NCBI GenBank assembly: GCA_007128175.1
Contig: SKXY01000287.1
Span: 1-41,876 of the forward strand
From: Wenzhouxiangella sp.
GTDB lineage: Bacteria > Pseudomonadota > Gammaproteobacteria > Xanthomonadales > Wenzhouxiangellaceae
Direction of reading: 5' to 3'
Length of the DNA stretch: 41,876 nucleotides
Shown in pieces: positions 17,132-25,550 of the stretch (the stretch's first letter is position 1; every line of letters begins with the position of its first letter). Made by a program: the position numbers and the translations under genes. The notes under the pieces are model-generated. The model made no database searches, was not told the DNA's origin, and worked only from the letters and a program-made list of their open reading frames with translations.

Positions 17132-17926
17132 TCAAAGCGATACTCGCCCGGAGAGCCCGTCGTTGCTGCTTTCGGCGATGACCTGCGTTCCATCCGTTGT
17201 TTCGATCGAAACCACCGCCAGTCCGCTTGATCCATGCCCGTTGTCAAGACTCCATAGCATCTCGCCAGCACGTTTCCCGCCTTCGAGGCGAAGTGCCGAG
17301 CCCGGAATCGGCAGTGGCCCGGCTTGGAAATCGACCTTCGCCACCCGGTAACCGACCTTGCCGCGGTAGTGCACTCTTGCGATTACCTCCTGGCCCGGAA
17401 AGCAGCCTTTCGAATAACTCAGACCGCCCAGGGCCTCCAGCCCGAGTGATTGCGGGAGGTGGCGACCCGCACTTTCGGCTGAAAGCCACGGAAAGCGTGC
17501 CTCGAGGTCAGCGTGCTGCCAGAGCACGCGTTGGTTTTCATCCTCCGGGCACGTTTCCTGATCAAGCGCGATGGCACGATGTCCGTCATAACTGAGGGGA
17601 GCAGCTTTCGTGCCGGCGCCGCGGCAGCCGCAAACCCGCTCACCGACGGAGAGCTCGATGTTCCTCCCGATGGCGAACATTTTCAGGCGATCCGAGATCG
17701 TCTGGACCTGCGAGACTGGCAGGACCAGTTCGACACGCCCTTCACGCTGGCCTGTCAGCATGACCGTAACGACTCGCCCCTTTGGGTCGCACCAGGCCCC
17801 GGGATACCAGTGCTCCGAGTCCATACTGGCGATATCGTTGGTGAGCTGGGCCTGGGCGAAGGCGACGGCATCCGGCCCGGAGATGGTGAGCGTGGCGAGA
17901 TGATCGAGTGCGAAGAAGTTGGACAT
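17132..17926 (-). CDS. ygfZ: Folate-binding Fe-S maturation protein YgfZ (IBA57 relative)
   Basis: Tetrahydrofolate-dependent protein of the GcvT-like fold that supports 4Fe-4S enzyme maturation or repair. The 264 residues begin with the family pattern FFALDHLATLTISGPDA, continue with QLTNDI, and contain the hallmark KGCFPGQE at 173-180 with the conserved cysteine C175. Length is a little short of E. coli YgfZ (326) but normal for the family. It is transcribed away from the SDHAF4-type gene, only 44 bp apart. Its mitochondrial relative IBA57 serves 4Fe-4S proteins including SDHB, which suits this position. No good Shine-Dalgarno is seen. Confidence 0.92.
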   Translation of the reverse strand: MSNFFALDHLATLTISGPDAVAFAQAQLTNDIASMDSEHWYPGAWCDPKGRVVTVMLTGQREGRVELVLPVSQVQTISDRLKMFAIGRNIELSVGERVCGCRGAGTKAAPLSYDGHRAIALDQETCPEDENQRVLWQHADLEARFPWLSAESAGRHLPQSLGLEALGGLSYSKGCFPGQEVIARVHYRGKVGYRVAKVDFQAGPLPIPGSALRLEGGKRAGEMLWSLDNGHGSSGLAVVSIETTDGTQVIAESSNDGLSGRVSL

Positions 17927-17970
17927 TAAGATGGCATCAATGAGGGCTCGAAACAGGGTACAATTTTATA

Positions 17971-18141
17971 ATGTCTCGTGAAAACGAAACCCGGCGGAAT
18001 ACTCCCGCCAATCCCGAGAAGAAGGTGAAACGTCCGGCTAATTCCGAGCGCCGTCCCGTGGAGATCGGGGGCCGCCGCAAGGGGCTCGAACCGACACGTT
18101 ACGGCGACTGGGAGAAAGACGGACGCTGCATCGACTTCTAA
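17971..18141 (+). CDS. SDHAF4-type succinate dehydrogenase assembly factor (DUF1674)
   Basis: A 56-residue protein starting MSRENETRRN. Its second half matches the DUF1674 signature: VEIGGRRKGLEPTRYGDWEK followed by DGRCIDF to the C-terminus. Eukaryotic SDHAF4 (yeast Sdh8) has the same ending and binds flavinylated SdhA before it joins SdhB. The N-terminal half is basic, polar and probably disordered. The gene lies 34 bp before sdhC and would be the first cistron of the sdh operon, so a role in complex II assembly is strongly implied. TACAATTTTATAATG spans its start, so promoter elements may lie very close to the ATG. Confidence 0.9.
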   Translation: MSRENETRRNTPANPEKKVKRPANSERRPVEIGGRRKGLEPTRYGDWEKDGRCIDF

Positions 18142-18175
18142 GAACATCTCGCTGACAAAAGAAGAGAACTGGAAC

Positions 18176-18553
18176 ATGGTGACGGATAACCGACCGCTAT
18201 CCCCGCATCTGCAGGTGTATCGCCCGCAGTTGACCACGGTGATGTCGATCTCCCACCGCATCAGCGGCATCCTGCTCAGCTTGGGCATGGTCGTCGTGGT
18301 GCTCTGGGTACTGGCTCTGGCTTCCGGTCCCGAAGCCTTCGAGCGTATCAATTCACTCCTGGCCACGCCCATCGGCCTGATCGCCATGCTGGTATGGTCG
18401 TTTTCTCTGTTCTATCACCTGCTCAACGGCATTCGTCACCTGCTGTGGGATGCCGGCTGGCTGCTCGATCTGCGAGGCGCCTATGCGTCGGGCTGGATCG
18501 TGCTGGCAGCAAGCGTGGTGATGACCGCCATCGTCTGGGGAGGGCTGCTGTGA
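18176..18553 (+). CDS. sdhC: Succinate dehydrogenase cytochrome b556 subunit
   Basis: Membrane anchor of complex II that helps bind haem b and ubiquinone. The 125 residues contain the family start RPLSPHLQVYRPQLTTVMSI followed by SHRISGILLS, three membrane helices (about 30-50, 62-85 and 100-122), and HLLNGIRHLLWD, which carries the haem-ligand histidine. Its stop overlaps the GTG start of sdhD (GTGA). Confidence 0.95.
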   Translation: MVTDNRPLSPHLQVYRPQLTTVMSISHRISGILLSLGMVVVVLWVLALASGPEAFERINSLLATPIGLIAMLVWSFSLFYHLLNGIRHLLWDAGWLLDLRGAYASGWIVLAASVVMTAIVWGGLL

Positions 18554-18930
18554 GGCTGAGAAACCCGCTTGCAAACGCACACAATCATGGATCGGCCGGT
18601 CACGGCCTGTCGCACTGGTGGGCGCAGCGATTCAGCGCCATTGGCCTGGTGTTTCTGACCGTCTGGCTGTTGTGGGCACTGGGTTCGCTGGTCGGCGCGT
18701 CACACGCTGAGGCCGCCGCCCTGCTGGGTCATCCCTTTCATGCTGCCATGGCGATCCTGTTCGTTGTCGCCGGCGTATACCACGGACAACTTGGTCTGCA
18801 AGTGGTCATCGAGGACTACTTCGACAGTCACCTGATCGAGACGACGGCGCTAATCGCCGTGCGCTTCCTGTCCATCATCGGCGGCCTGCTGGCCGTGATC
18901 GCAATTCTCAAACTGGCTCTGGGAGTCTGA
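18550..18930 (+). CDS. sdhD: Succinate dehydrogenase membrane anchor subunit
   Basis: Second membrane anchor of complex II. From the GTG at 18550 the protein is 126 residues ([19 protein letters not shown]). It has three membrane helices and the haem-side stretch [20 protein letters not shown] followed by QVVIEDY. The GTG start overlaps the sdhC stop; a longer open frame upstream is only the shadow of sdhC. The N-terminal His/Gly/Ser segment and the [12 protein letters not shown] start of helix 1 are typical. Confidence 0.93.
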   Translation: MRLRNPLANAHNHGSAGHGLSHWWAQRFSAIGLVFLTVWLLWALGSLVGASHAEAAALLGHPFHAAMAILFVVAGVYHGQLGLQVVIEDYFDSHLIETTALIAVRFLSIIGGLLAVIAILKLALGV

Positions 18931-18932
18931 AA

Positions 18933-20723
18933 TTGAGCAAGGCTTATGACATTACCCGGCACGAGTACGACGTGCTGGTCATCGGCGCGGGCGGCGCCGG
19001 TCTTCGCGCCACCATGGGTCTGGCCGCGACAGGACTGAAAACTGCCTGCATCACCAAGGTTTTTCCGACTCGTTCGCACACCGTTGCGGCACAGGGTGGC
19101 ATGAGTGCCGCACTCGGCAACATGGGCGAGGACGACTGGCGCTGGCACATGTACGACACGATCAAGGGATCCGACTGGCTCGGTGACCAGGACGCCATCG
19201 AGTACATGTGCAAGAACGCCATCCCCGCCGTAATCGAGCTGGAGCATTTCGGGGTGCCTTTTTCGCGCACCGAGGCCGGCAAGATCTACCAGCGCCCGTT
19301 CGGCGGCATGACCACCCACTACGGTGAGGGCACGGCCCAGCGTACCTGTGCCGCGGCCGACCGTACCGGCCATGCCATTTTGCACACGCTCTACCAGCAA
19401 TCGCTCAAGCACGATGCGCAGTTCTTTATCGAGTACTTCGCCATCGACCTGCTGATGGACGATGACGGCGCCTGCCGCGGCGTAATTGCCTGGGATCTTT
19501 CCACCGGCACGCTGCACGAATTCCGCGCGCATGCGGTGATCCTGGCCACGGGCGGTTACGGGCGGTCGTATTTCTCCTGCACCTCGGCCCATACCTGCAC
19601 CGGTGACGGCAACGGCATGGTGCTCAGGGCCGGACTACCGCTGCAGGACATGGAGTTCGTCCAGTTCCACCCCACCGGCATTTACGGCGCCGGCTGCCTG
19701 ATCACCGAAGGCGTGCGAGGCGAGGGCGGCTATCTGACCAACTCCGAGGGCGAACGCTTCATGGAGCGCTACGCACCCAACGCCAAGGACCTGGCCTCGC
19801 GCGACGTGGTATCGCGCTCGATGACCATCGAGATTCGTGAAGGTCGCGGCGTTGGCGAGAACAAGGATCACATTCACCTGAATCTGCAGCATCTCGGTGC
19901 CGAGGTGATCAACGAACGCCTGCCGGGCATCGCCGAGTCGGCGCGCATCTTTGCCGGTGTCGATGTGACCAGGGAACCCATTCCCGTGATTCCCACCGTC
20001 CACTACAACATGGGCGGCATTCCGACCAACTACCATGGCGAAGTGGTAACCCTCAAGGACGGCAATCCCGATGCCGTGGTGCCTGGACTGTTCGCCATTG
20101 GCGAGGCGGCCTGTGTTTCGGTGCACGGGGCCAATCGCCTGGGTTCCAACTCGCTGCTCGACCTGATCGTTTTCGGTCGGGCCGTGGCCCTTCGGTGCGG
20201 TGAAACCATCGAACCGGGCCAGTCGCACAAGCCGCTGCCGGAAGGCCGGGTCGATGCGATCGTCGACGAGTTCGATCGTCTGCGTCACGCCGACGGCTCG
20301 ACGCCAACAGCCGAGATTCGGGCTGAAATGCAGCAGGTCATGCAGAACAACGCAGCGGTGTTTCGTACCGGTGAGACTCTCTCGGAGGGCAAGGAGAAGA
20401 TCGCCGAAGTCAGCAAGGGCTTTGCCGACATCAAGGTCAGCGATCGCTCCATGGTCTGGAACTCCGACCTGGTCGAAACGCTGGAACTGCGGAACCTTCT
20501 CGGCAATGCCGTCACCACCATGGTTTCGGCCGAGAATCGCAAGGAGAGCCGCGGTGCGCATGCACGCGAAGACTATTCCGAGCGCGACGACGACAACTGG
20601 ATGAAGCACACCTTGATCTGGATGGACGAGGCAGGCGCGACGAACATCGATTACCGCCCGGTGCACATGTACACACTCACCGACGAAGTCGATGTCATTC
20701 CGCCCAAGGCACGGACGTACTAA
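18933..20723 (+). CDS. sdhA: Succinate dehydrogenase flavoprotein subunit
   Basis: Catalytic subunit that oxidises succinate to fumarate with covalently bound FAD. The 596 residues show the dinucleotide motif [10 protein letters not shown] (about 16-25) and [12 protein letters not shown], whose histidine is the FAD attachment site. [20 protein letters not shown] and [20 protein letters not shown] are the substrate and capping regions. Translation starts at TTG 18933, two bases after sdhD, with GGGAG upstream. Length is normal. Confidence 0.98.
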   Translation: MSKAYDITRHEYDVLVIGAGGAGLRATMGLAATGLKTACITKVFPTRSHTVAAQGGMSAALGNMGEDDWRWHMYDTIKGSDWLGDQDAIEYMCKNAIPAVIELEHFGVPFSRTEAGKIYQRPFGGMTTHYGEGTAQRTCAAADRTGHAILHTLYQQSLKHDAQFFIEYFAIDLLMDDDGACRGVIAWDLSTGTLHEFRAHAVILATGGYGRSYFSCTSAHTCTGDGNGMVLRAGLPLQDMEFVQFHPTGIYGAGCLITEGVRGEGGYLTNSEGERFMERYAPNAKDLASRDVVSRSMTIEIREGRGVGENKDHIHLNLQHLGAEVINERLPGIAESARIFAGVDVTREPIPVIPTVHYNMGGIPTNYHGEVVTLKDGNPDAVVPGLFAIGEAACVSVHGANRLGSNSLLDLIVFGRAVALRCGETIEPGQSHKPLPEGRVDAIVDEFDRLRHADGSTPTAEIRAEMQQVMQNNAAVFRTGETLSEGKEKIAEVSKGFADIKVSDRSMVWNSDLVETLELRNLLGNAVTTMVSAENRKESRGAHAREDYSERDDDNWMKHTLIWMDEAGATNIDYRPVHMYTLTDEVDVIPPKARTY

Positions 20724-20726
20724 ACC

Positions 20727-21512
20727 ATGGCACAGTTCAGACTTCCGAAAAACTCCCGCATTACCAAGGGCAAGCACTTTCCGGCACCGGAAGGGGCGAA
20801 GAACGTCAAGACATTCCGCGTGTATCGCTACGATCCCGACAGTGGCGAGAATCCGCGGATGGATACCTACGATATCGATCTCGACGATTGCGGGCCGATG
20901 GTGCTCGATGCAGTCATCAAGATCAAGAACGAGATCGATCCGACCCTGACCTTTCGTCGCTCGTGCCGCGAGGGTATCTGCGGCTCGTGTGCCTTCAACA
21001 TCGACGGCACCAACACGCTGGCTTGCACCAAGGGCATCGACGAGGTCAAGGGCGAGGTCAGGATCTACCCGTTGCCGCACATGCCGGTAGTCAAGGATCT
21101 GGTGCCCGACCTGACGCATTTCTACGCCCAGTACGCCTCGATCCGTCCGTGGCTGAGAACGCAGAGTCCGGCGCCGCCGGACAAGGAACGCCTGCAGTCG
21201 CCGGAGGATCGCAAACACATCGATGGTCTCTACGAGTGCATTCTTTGCGCATGCTGCTCCACCGCCTGCCCGAGTTACTGGTGGAACGGCGAGCGCTACC
21301 TGGGCCCGGCCATTCTGCTGCAGGCCTATCGCTGGCTGGTCGACTCGCGCGACGAAGCCACCGGAGAGCGCCTTGACGATCTCGAGGATCCGTTCCGCCT
21401 GTATCGTTGCCACACCATCATGAACTGCACCAAGACTTGTCCGAAGGGACTGAACCCGGCCAAGGCCATTGCAGAAATCAAGAAGATGATGCTGGCACGA
21501 CGCGGGCTCTGA
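20727..21512 (+). CDS. sdhB: Succinate dehydrogenase iron-sulfur subunit
   Basis: Carries electrons from FAD to ubiquinone through three Fe-S clusters. The 261-residue protein has the 2Fe-2S loop [15 protein letters not shown] with the distal cysteine in NTLAC. The 4Fe-4S and 3Fe-4S ligands follow in [16 protein letters not shown] and [12 protein letters not shown]. It starts three bases after the sdhA stop. All cluster cysteines appear intact. Confidence 0.98.
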   Translation: MAQFRLPKNSRITKGKHFPAPEGAKNVKTFRVYRYDPDSGENPRMDTYDIDLDDCGPMVLDAVIKIKNEIDPTLTFRRSCREGICGSCAFNIDGTNTLACTKGIDEVKGEVRIYPLPHMPVVKDLVPDLTHFYAQYASIRPWLRTQSPAPPDKERLQSPEDRKHIDGLYECILCACCSTACPSYWWNGERYLGPAILLQAYRWLVDSRDEATGERLDDLEDPFRLYRCHTIMNCTKTCPKGLNPAKAIAEIKKMMLARRGL

Positions 21513-21552
21513 TCGGACTTGCGGCCCGGCCCGGGGCGGGAGTTAGCGGCAC

Positions 21553-21813
21553 ATGCACGACGCGTCCATTCCTTCACGTCTTCGATGGCGGTGCCGACGG
21601 GGCATGCAGGAACTCGACGTCCTACTCGGGCGCTGGCTGGATTCGTGCTGGAGCGAGGCCAGTCCCGATTTGCGTCACGCGTTCGAAGACTTGCTTGAAT
21701 GCGAGGACGACCGGATCTGGGACTGGCTGATGGGGCGCTCGGAACCTGAGCCGGCGCTCATCGGAATCGTCGGAGAGATCCGTGAACTCGGTTTCGGTAC
21801 CAGCCAGCACTGA
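21553..21813 (+). CDS. sdhE: FAD assembly factor SdhE
   Basis: Small cytoplasmic factor that promotes covalent flavinylation of SdhA (mitochondrial relative SDHAF2/Sdh5). The 86 residues contain the invariant RGxxE motif as RRGMQELD (15-22; R16, G17, E20), a DLLECEDDRIWDWLMG helix pair, and the usual length. It lies 40 bp after sdhB, as expected for an sdh operon member. The E. coli protein was also proposed as antitoxin CptB for YgfX. The downstream ygfX gene overlaps it by 32 bases. Confidence 0.93.
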   Translation: MHDASIPSRLRWRCRRGMQELDVLLGRWLDSCWSEASPDLRHAFEDLLECEDDRIWDWLMGRSEPEPALIGIVGEIRELGFGTSQH

Positions 21814-22213
21814 CTGGCCGGTCACCCCGGCACCGGTACCGGCAGTTCTGGTGGCCCTGCTCACCCTGGCAGCGATCATGGCCATTGCCCTGTCGGGGCT
21901 TTCGCCACTCTACCGGTTCTTGTTGTCGCTGGGAGTCCTGGCTTATGCCGGTTGGCATGTCTTCAGACTCGTGGTGCCCCGATGGGCGATTCTCAAAGCG
22001 GACGCTGAAGGTGCCATGCTCCTGAATCGACAGGGCGAAGCGTATTCGATCCGGCTCGATACCAGGTCATTCGTCAGTCCCCTGTATCTGGGGTTCAGCT
22101 GCCGATCGCAGGCAACCGGACGAAGCGTCCCGGTCGGCCTGTTCCGCCCCCAGCTCCCTGAAGAGGCCTTTCGACGGCTGTCGGTCAGGCTACGCGAGGG
22201 GAGTGCAGCTTGA
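21782..22213 (+). CDS. ygfX: YgfX/CptA-like membrane protein
   Basis: A 143-residue inner-membrane protein with two close N-terminal membrane segments (about 20-58, the second LYRFLLSLGVLAYAGWHVF) and a soluble C-terminal part containing WAILKADAEGAMLLNRQGEA. This layout and its place right after sdhE match YgfX, reported in E. coli as a toxin-like protein (CptA) acting on MreB and FtsZ; that activity is debated. The GTG start at 21782 lies within sdhE, and the stop overlaps the TTG start of mtgA. Assignment rests on layout, position and weak sequence resemblance. Confidence 0.75.
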   Translation: MNSVSVPASTDWPVTPAPVPAVLVALLTLAAIMAIALSGLSPLYRFLLSLGVLAYAGWHVFRLVVPRWAILKADAEGAMLLNRQGEAYSIRLDTRSFVSPLYLGFSCRSQATGRSVPVGLFRPQLPEEAFRRLSVRLREGSAA

Positions 22214-22887
22214 AGCGCCTGCTGCGCTGGCTGGTCAGGTGGTCGATTCGATTCGGCCTGATTATCGTCGGTCTCACGATATTCCTAACGCTGCCCCTGC
22301 GCTGGGCCGACCCTCCTGGTTCGGCTTTCATGCTGATCGACCGTGTTACATCAGAGCACGACATTCATCACGACTGGAAGCCAATGGGCCGCATCTCGCC
22401 GGAACTGGCGCTGGCGGTCATTGCCGCCGAGGATCAGAACTTCCCGCATCACCATGGTTTTGACCTGCGCGAGATCCGCTCGGCAGTCGAGACCCATCGA
22501 ATGGGCGGGCGTCTGCGTGGCGCCAGCACCATCAGCCAGCAACTGGCGCGCAACCTCTACCTGTGGCCGCACCGAAGCTGGGTGCGCAAGGGCCTGGAAT
22601 TCTGGTTCACTTTGCCGTTGGAACTGTTCCTGCCCAAACAACGCATGCTGGAGATCTATCTGAATGTCGTCGAGTTCGGTCCCGGCATATACGGTGCAGA
22701 AGCTGCCGCCCAGCATCACTTCGGCAAGCCCGCCAGTGCATTGACGCGCGCCGAGGCTGCCTTGCTGGCGGCAGTGCTGCCGGCACCGAAGCATCTCGAT
22801 GCCTCCAGGCCGGGAGAGTACCTGCTCGAGCGCCAGCGCTGGATTATTCGCCAGATGAACAACCTGGGGCACGACTGGGTGCCCTGA
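22210..22887 (+). CDS. mtgA: Monofunctional biosynthetic peptidoglycan transglycosylase
   Basis: Inner-membrane-anchored GT51 enzyme that polymerises lipid II into glycan strands. The 225 residues begin with a basic stretch and one membrane helix (about 13-30). The GT51 catalytic motif EDQNFPHHHGFD follows at 74-85, with catalytic E74. GASTISQQLARNLYL (104-118) and KQRMLEIYLNVVEFGPGIYG complete the signature. Start TTG at 22210 overlaps the ygfX stop, so the two are translationally coupled. Confidence 0.95.
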   Translation: MKRLLRWLVRWSIRFGLIIVGLTIFLTLPLRWADPPGSAFMLIDRVTSEHDIHHDWKPMGRISPELALAVIAAEDQNFPHHHGFDLREIRSAVETHRMGGRLRGASTISQQLARNLYLWPHRSWVRKGLEFWFTLPLELFLPKQRMLEIYLNVVEFGPGIYGAEAAAQHHFGKPASALTRAEAALLAAVLPAPKHLDASRPGEYLLERQRWIIRQMNNLGHDWVP

Positions 22888-22957
22888 AAATCTGGCGGAT
22901 TGCAGTGTTAGACTCGAACGTGCACTAAAGATTGACTTTGCAAGGGAGGACTGGGGA

Positions 22958-24052
22958 GTGACATTGGAGAAGTACCTGCAGGCTCAGGTAAAGTATCAGG
23001 CCTCGGACTTGTTCTTCAGCGCCGGGGCGCCGGTCGGGATCAAGATCCAGGGAAAGACCCGGTTCCTCGGTGAACAGAAACTGACCAGTAACGATATCCG
23101 CGAACTGGTTTATTCCGTTCTGAACGACAAGCAGATGGCGGAATTCGAGCGAGAGATGGAACTCAATCTGGCCCTGGCGTTGAAGGGGATCGGACGCTTT
23201 CGGATTAACCTGTTTCGCCAGCGGGGATCGGTGGGAATGGTCATTCGGCACATCAAGGACGATATTCCCTCGCTTGAACAACTCAACCTGCCGCCCATTC
23301 TCAAGGATCTTGTCATGGAACCAAGGGGACTGGTGCTTGTAGTGGGCTCGACCGGTTCCGGCAAGTCGACCACGCTGGCCTCGATGATCGATTACCGAAA
23401 CAGCATGAAGACCGGCCATATCCTTACTATCGAGGATCCGATCGAATTCCTGCACTCGCACCAGAAATCCATCGTGGACCAGCGTGAGGTGGGCCTGGAT
23501 ACCAAGAGTTATGCATCTGCCCTGAAAAATGCGATGCGCGAAGCGCCGGATATGATTCTCATTGGCGAAATCCGTGATCGCGACACGATGCAGCATGCCG
23601 TCGCCTATGCCGAGACCGGACACCTCTGCATGTCTACGCTGCATTCAAACAATGCGAACCAGACAATGGACCGGATCATCAACTTCTTTCCCGATTCAGC
23701 CCATCACCAGCTCTTCGTGGACCTTTCTCTGCATCTGCGGGCGATCATCAGCCAGCGCCTGATACCGGGAGTTGACGGTGAGCGCGTACCGGCGGTCGAA
23801 TTGCTGATCAACACGCCGTACGTGTCCGACCTCATCCTCAAGGGAGAGATCGGGGAGCTAAAGGAAGCGATGAGAGACGGTGCGCAGCACGGCATGCAGA
23901 CCTTTGACCAATCGCTCTTCAGGCTGTTCAAGGAAGGGCGGATCTCGGCGGAAGAGGCGCTTGCCCATGCTGATTCGCGCAATGACCTGAGCCTTGCAAT
24001 CCGCCAGTCAGAAGGTGCTCAAGCCGTCCCGGCGGAGTGGGATATCCACTGA
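22958..24052 (+). CDS. pilU: Type IV pilus retraction ATPase PilU
   Basis: Hexameric ATPase that assists PilT in pilus retraction. The 364-residue protein has the N-terminal PAS-like domain (about 1-105), Walker A GSTGSGKST (130-138), the Asp box (TIEDPIEFLH), Walker B MILIGEIRD (E205) and the His box TGHLCMSTLHSNNANQ. The sequence LELNLA-like region, RFRINLFRQRGSVGMVIR and ISQRLIP then PAVELLINTP match PilU better than PilT. The GTG start at 22958 has GGGAGGA seven bases upstream. No pilT lies beside it, unlike the common pilT-pilU pair. Confidence 0.92.
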   Translation: MTLEKYLQAQVKYQASDLFFSAGAPVGIKIQGKTRFLGEQKLTSNDIRELVYSVLNDKQMAEFEREMELNLALALKGIGRFRINLFRQRGSVGMVIRHIKDDIPSLEQLNLPPILKDLVMEPRGLVLVVGSTGSGKSTTLASMIDYRNSMKTGHILTIEDPIEFLHSHQKSIVDQREVGLDTKSYASALKNAMREAPDMILIGEIRDRDTMQHAVAYAETGHLCMSTLHSNNANQTMDRIINFFPDSAHHQLFVDLSLHLRAIISQRLIPGVDGERVPAVELLINTPYVSDLILKGEIGELKEAMRDGAQHGMQTFDQSLFRLFKEGRISAEEALAHADSRNDLSLAIRQSEGAQAVPAEWDIH

Positions 24053-24080
24053 GCATTCCCCTGTCCCGATTACAAGCAAT

Positions 24081-24818
24081 TCAATCGCCGCCGGCGCTTC
24101 CGGACTGGCCGGCGGCAGTGCTTTCGATATCGATCTCACCCCTGAGGAACTGCCGCATATTGGAGCGCAGGTCCGACATGGTCCGCTGGGGGTCCCTCGG
24201 TTTCCCCAGGTCGCGGCGTCCACTCTGAAACAGCCGTATCCCGAATACCAGCAGCACCACGCTGACCGTCAGTGAACCCAATGCAATCAGCAGCAGCACG
24301 GCGCTGCCGCCGAGGAAGATCCAGTGCTTGCGCGCTTCGAGTCCATCGGTTCTCCTGGCCTGTTCGGGGTTCGAGGCGGAGTAGGCGATCCCGACCGGCT
24401 CTCCGACCTCCGGTTTCGCGTTGATGCGCAGGTCGGAGCGCAACTGAACTTCCCGACCATCGGCCTCGAACTGGTAGAACGGCCGGTAACTTGGTCGACC
24501 GTCACTTCCCGTACCGGTCGCATATCCTGCAATCACTCCCCGGGTCTCGACTTCGTCGTCCCACGTCTGCGGCCAGAGCGTCAGCCCGCCGACCAGAAAA
24601 AACAGGCCGGCGATCAACAGCACCGAACCCCCGATCAGTCCACCCATACGTCTCTTGCGCTTCTTGCCTTTCCTGGAAGTTCGGGTGCCCCGGATCAGGC
24701 CGAATATTGCCTCGGCAATCAGAACGGCGCCGGCAAGCATCTTTGCCCGACCCCGGATCGCCGGGTCGTCGGACCAGTGCGTCTGGAGAATGTTGCCGAG
24801 ATGATTCAGTCTTTTCAT
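24081..24818 (-). CDS. DUF3592-type membrane protein
   Basis: A 245-residue protein with a basic N-terminal region (GKKRKRRMGG), a membrane helix at about 58-83, and a soluble middle part with the DUF3592 pattern (GVIAGYATGTG, YRPFYQFEADGREVQL, VGIAYSASNPEQAR). A second helix lies at about 167-195. Function unknown; related proteins are predicted envelope proteins. The start at 24818 lacks a visible Shine-Dalgarno. It converges with pilU, with 28 bases between stop codons, and lies downstream of the DUF4126 gene. Confidence 0.7.
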   Translation of the reverse strand: MKRLNHLGNILQTHWSDDPAIRGRAKMLAGAVLIAEAIFGLIRGTRTSRKGKKRKRRMGGLIGGSVLLIAGLFFLVGGLTLWPQTWDDEVETRGVIAGYATGTGSDGRPSYRPFYQFEADGREVQLRSDLRINAKPEVGEPVGIAYSASNPEQARRTDGLEARKHWIFLGGSAVLLLIALGSLTVSVVLLVFGIRLFQSGRRDLGKPRDPQRTMSDLRSNMRQFLRGEIDIESTAAGQSGSAGGD

Positions 24819-24867
24819 GTCAGTAGCGCTATCGATCAGGGCACTGAACGGTCACTACGGAGGACGG

Positions 24868-24881
24868 GGCACGATCGTGCC
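24868..24881. promoter_or_regulatory. 14-bp perfect palindrome between two membrane-protein genes
   Basis: GGCACGATCGTGCC is fully palindromic and lies in the 95-bp gap between the two minus-strand genes, about 50 bp upstream of the DUF3592 start. It has the size of a dimeric regulator site. No U-tract supports termination. Confidence 0.25.
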
Positions 24882-24913
24882 ACTCAAGGAGGCAATCAGG
24901 AGCTGACAGCAAG

Positions 24914-25537
24914 TCAGTCGGCCGGCGGCTTGTCACTGTCAGGCTTGGGCACTGGATCTTGTCCACCCGCTTTCATCTTTCGTATCAAGCAGATCAGCAG
25001 CCAGACGACGGCAGCAATCACGATGACTCCGAAGACGATCGGCACGAGCAGGGCGAGGACAACGGCCAGCAGGCTGCCACCAGTCTCGCCGGTCGACACC
25101 GCCGGATTGCCCAGTCCGCCTGTCGAGGCGGTCGACAGGCCGCGTGCCAGTACGGTCGATCCCTGTACCACGCCGGCAGTGCCGCCGCCGAGTACCGCGG
25201 CAGACCCCCACTGGGCAACGGCATTCATCTCCGGCAGTAACGAGGAAACGATGACCGTACCGCCGGCCAGTGCCGCCGGAGTCGCCAGCACATCGAGCAG
25301 GTTGTCGACCAGCGGGACGTAGTAGCTGCCGACTTCCATAAATGCGGCCAGGCCGACGATGGTCAGTACCGGGGTCGATGTCATCCACATGAACTGCTCG
25401 CTGATCGGCAGCAGTTCGAAACGCCCGGCCAGGCCAAGGGCGAGAATCGGGATGAACACGCGCAGTCCGGCCGCGGCACTGAGGCAGATACCGGCCATGA
25501 CGGCGGAAAACGCGCTAAGATCGGAAACGGCGTCCAT
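24914..25537 (-). CDS. DUF4126 membrane protein
   Basis: A 207-residue integral membrane protein with about five hydrophobic segments. The N-terminal SAAAGLRVFIPILALGLAGR is the typical DUF4126 start, and LVDNLLDVLATPAALAGGTV also fits. The C-terminus is a long helix (about 155-187) followed by a hydrophilic tail with Pro/Asp. Function is not established. It diverges from the pirin gene with only 13 bp between starts, so the two probably share a regulatory region. Confidence 0.75.
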   Translation of the reverse strand: MDAVSDLSAFSAVMAGICLSAAAGLRVFIPILALGLAGRFELLPISEQFMWMTSTPVLTIVGLAAFMEVGSYYVPLVDNLLDVLATPAALAGGTVIVSSLLPEMNAVAQWGSAAVLGGGTAGVVQGSTVLARGLSTASTGGLGNPAVSTGETGGSLLAVVLALLVPIVFGVIVIAAVVWLLICLIRKMKAGGQDPVPKPDSDKPPAD

Positions 25538-25550
25538 GGGAGAATTCTAC

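Noticed and set aside
19635-21413. 592-residue open frame on the minus strand
   Set aside because: Mirror of sdhA and sdhB coding sequence with His/Gly/Val-rich composition; no recognisable domain.
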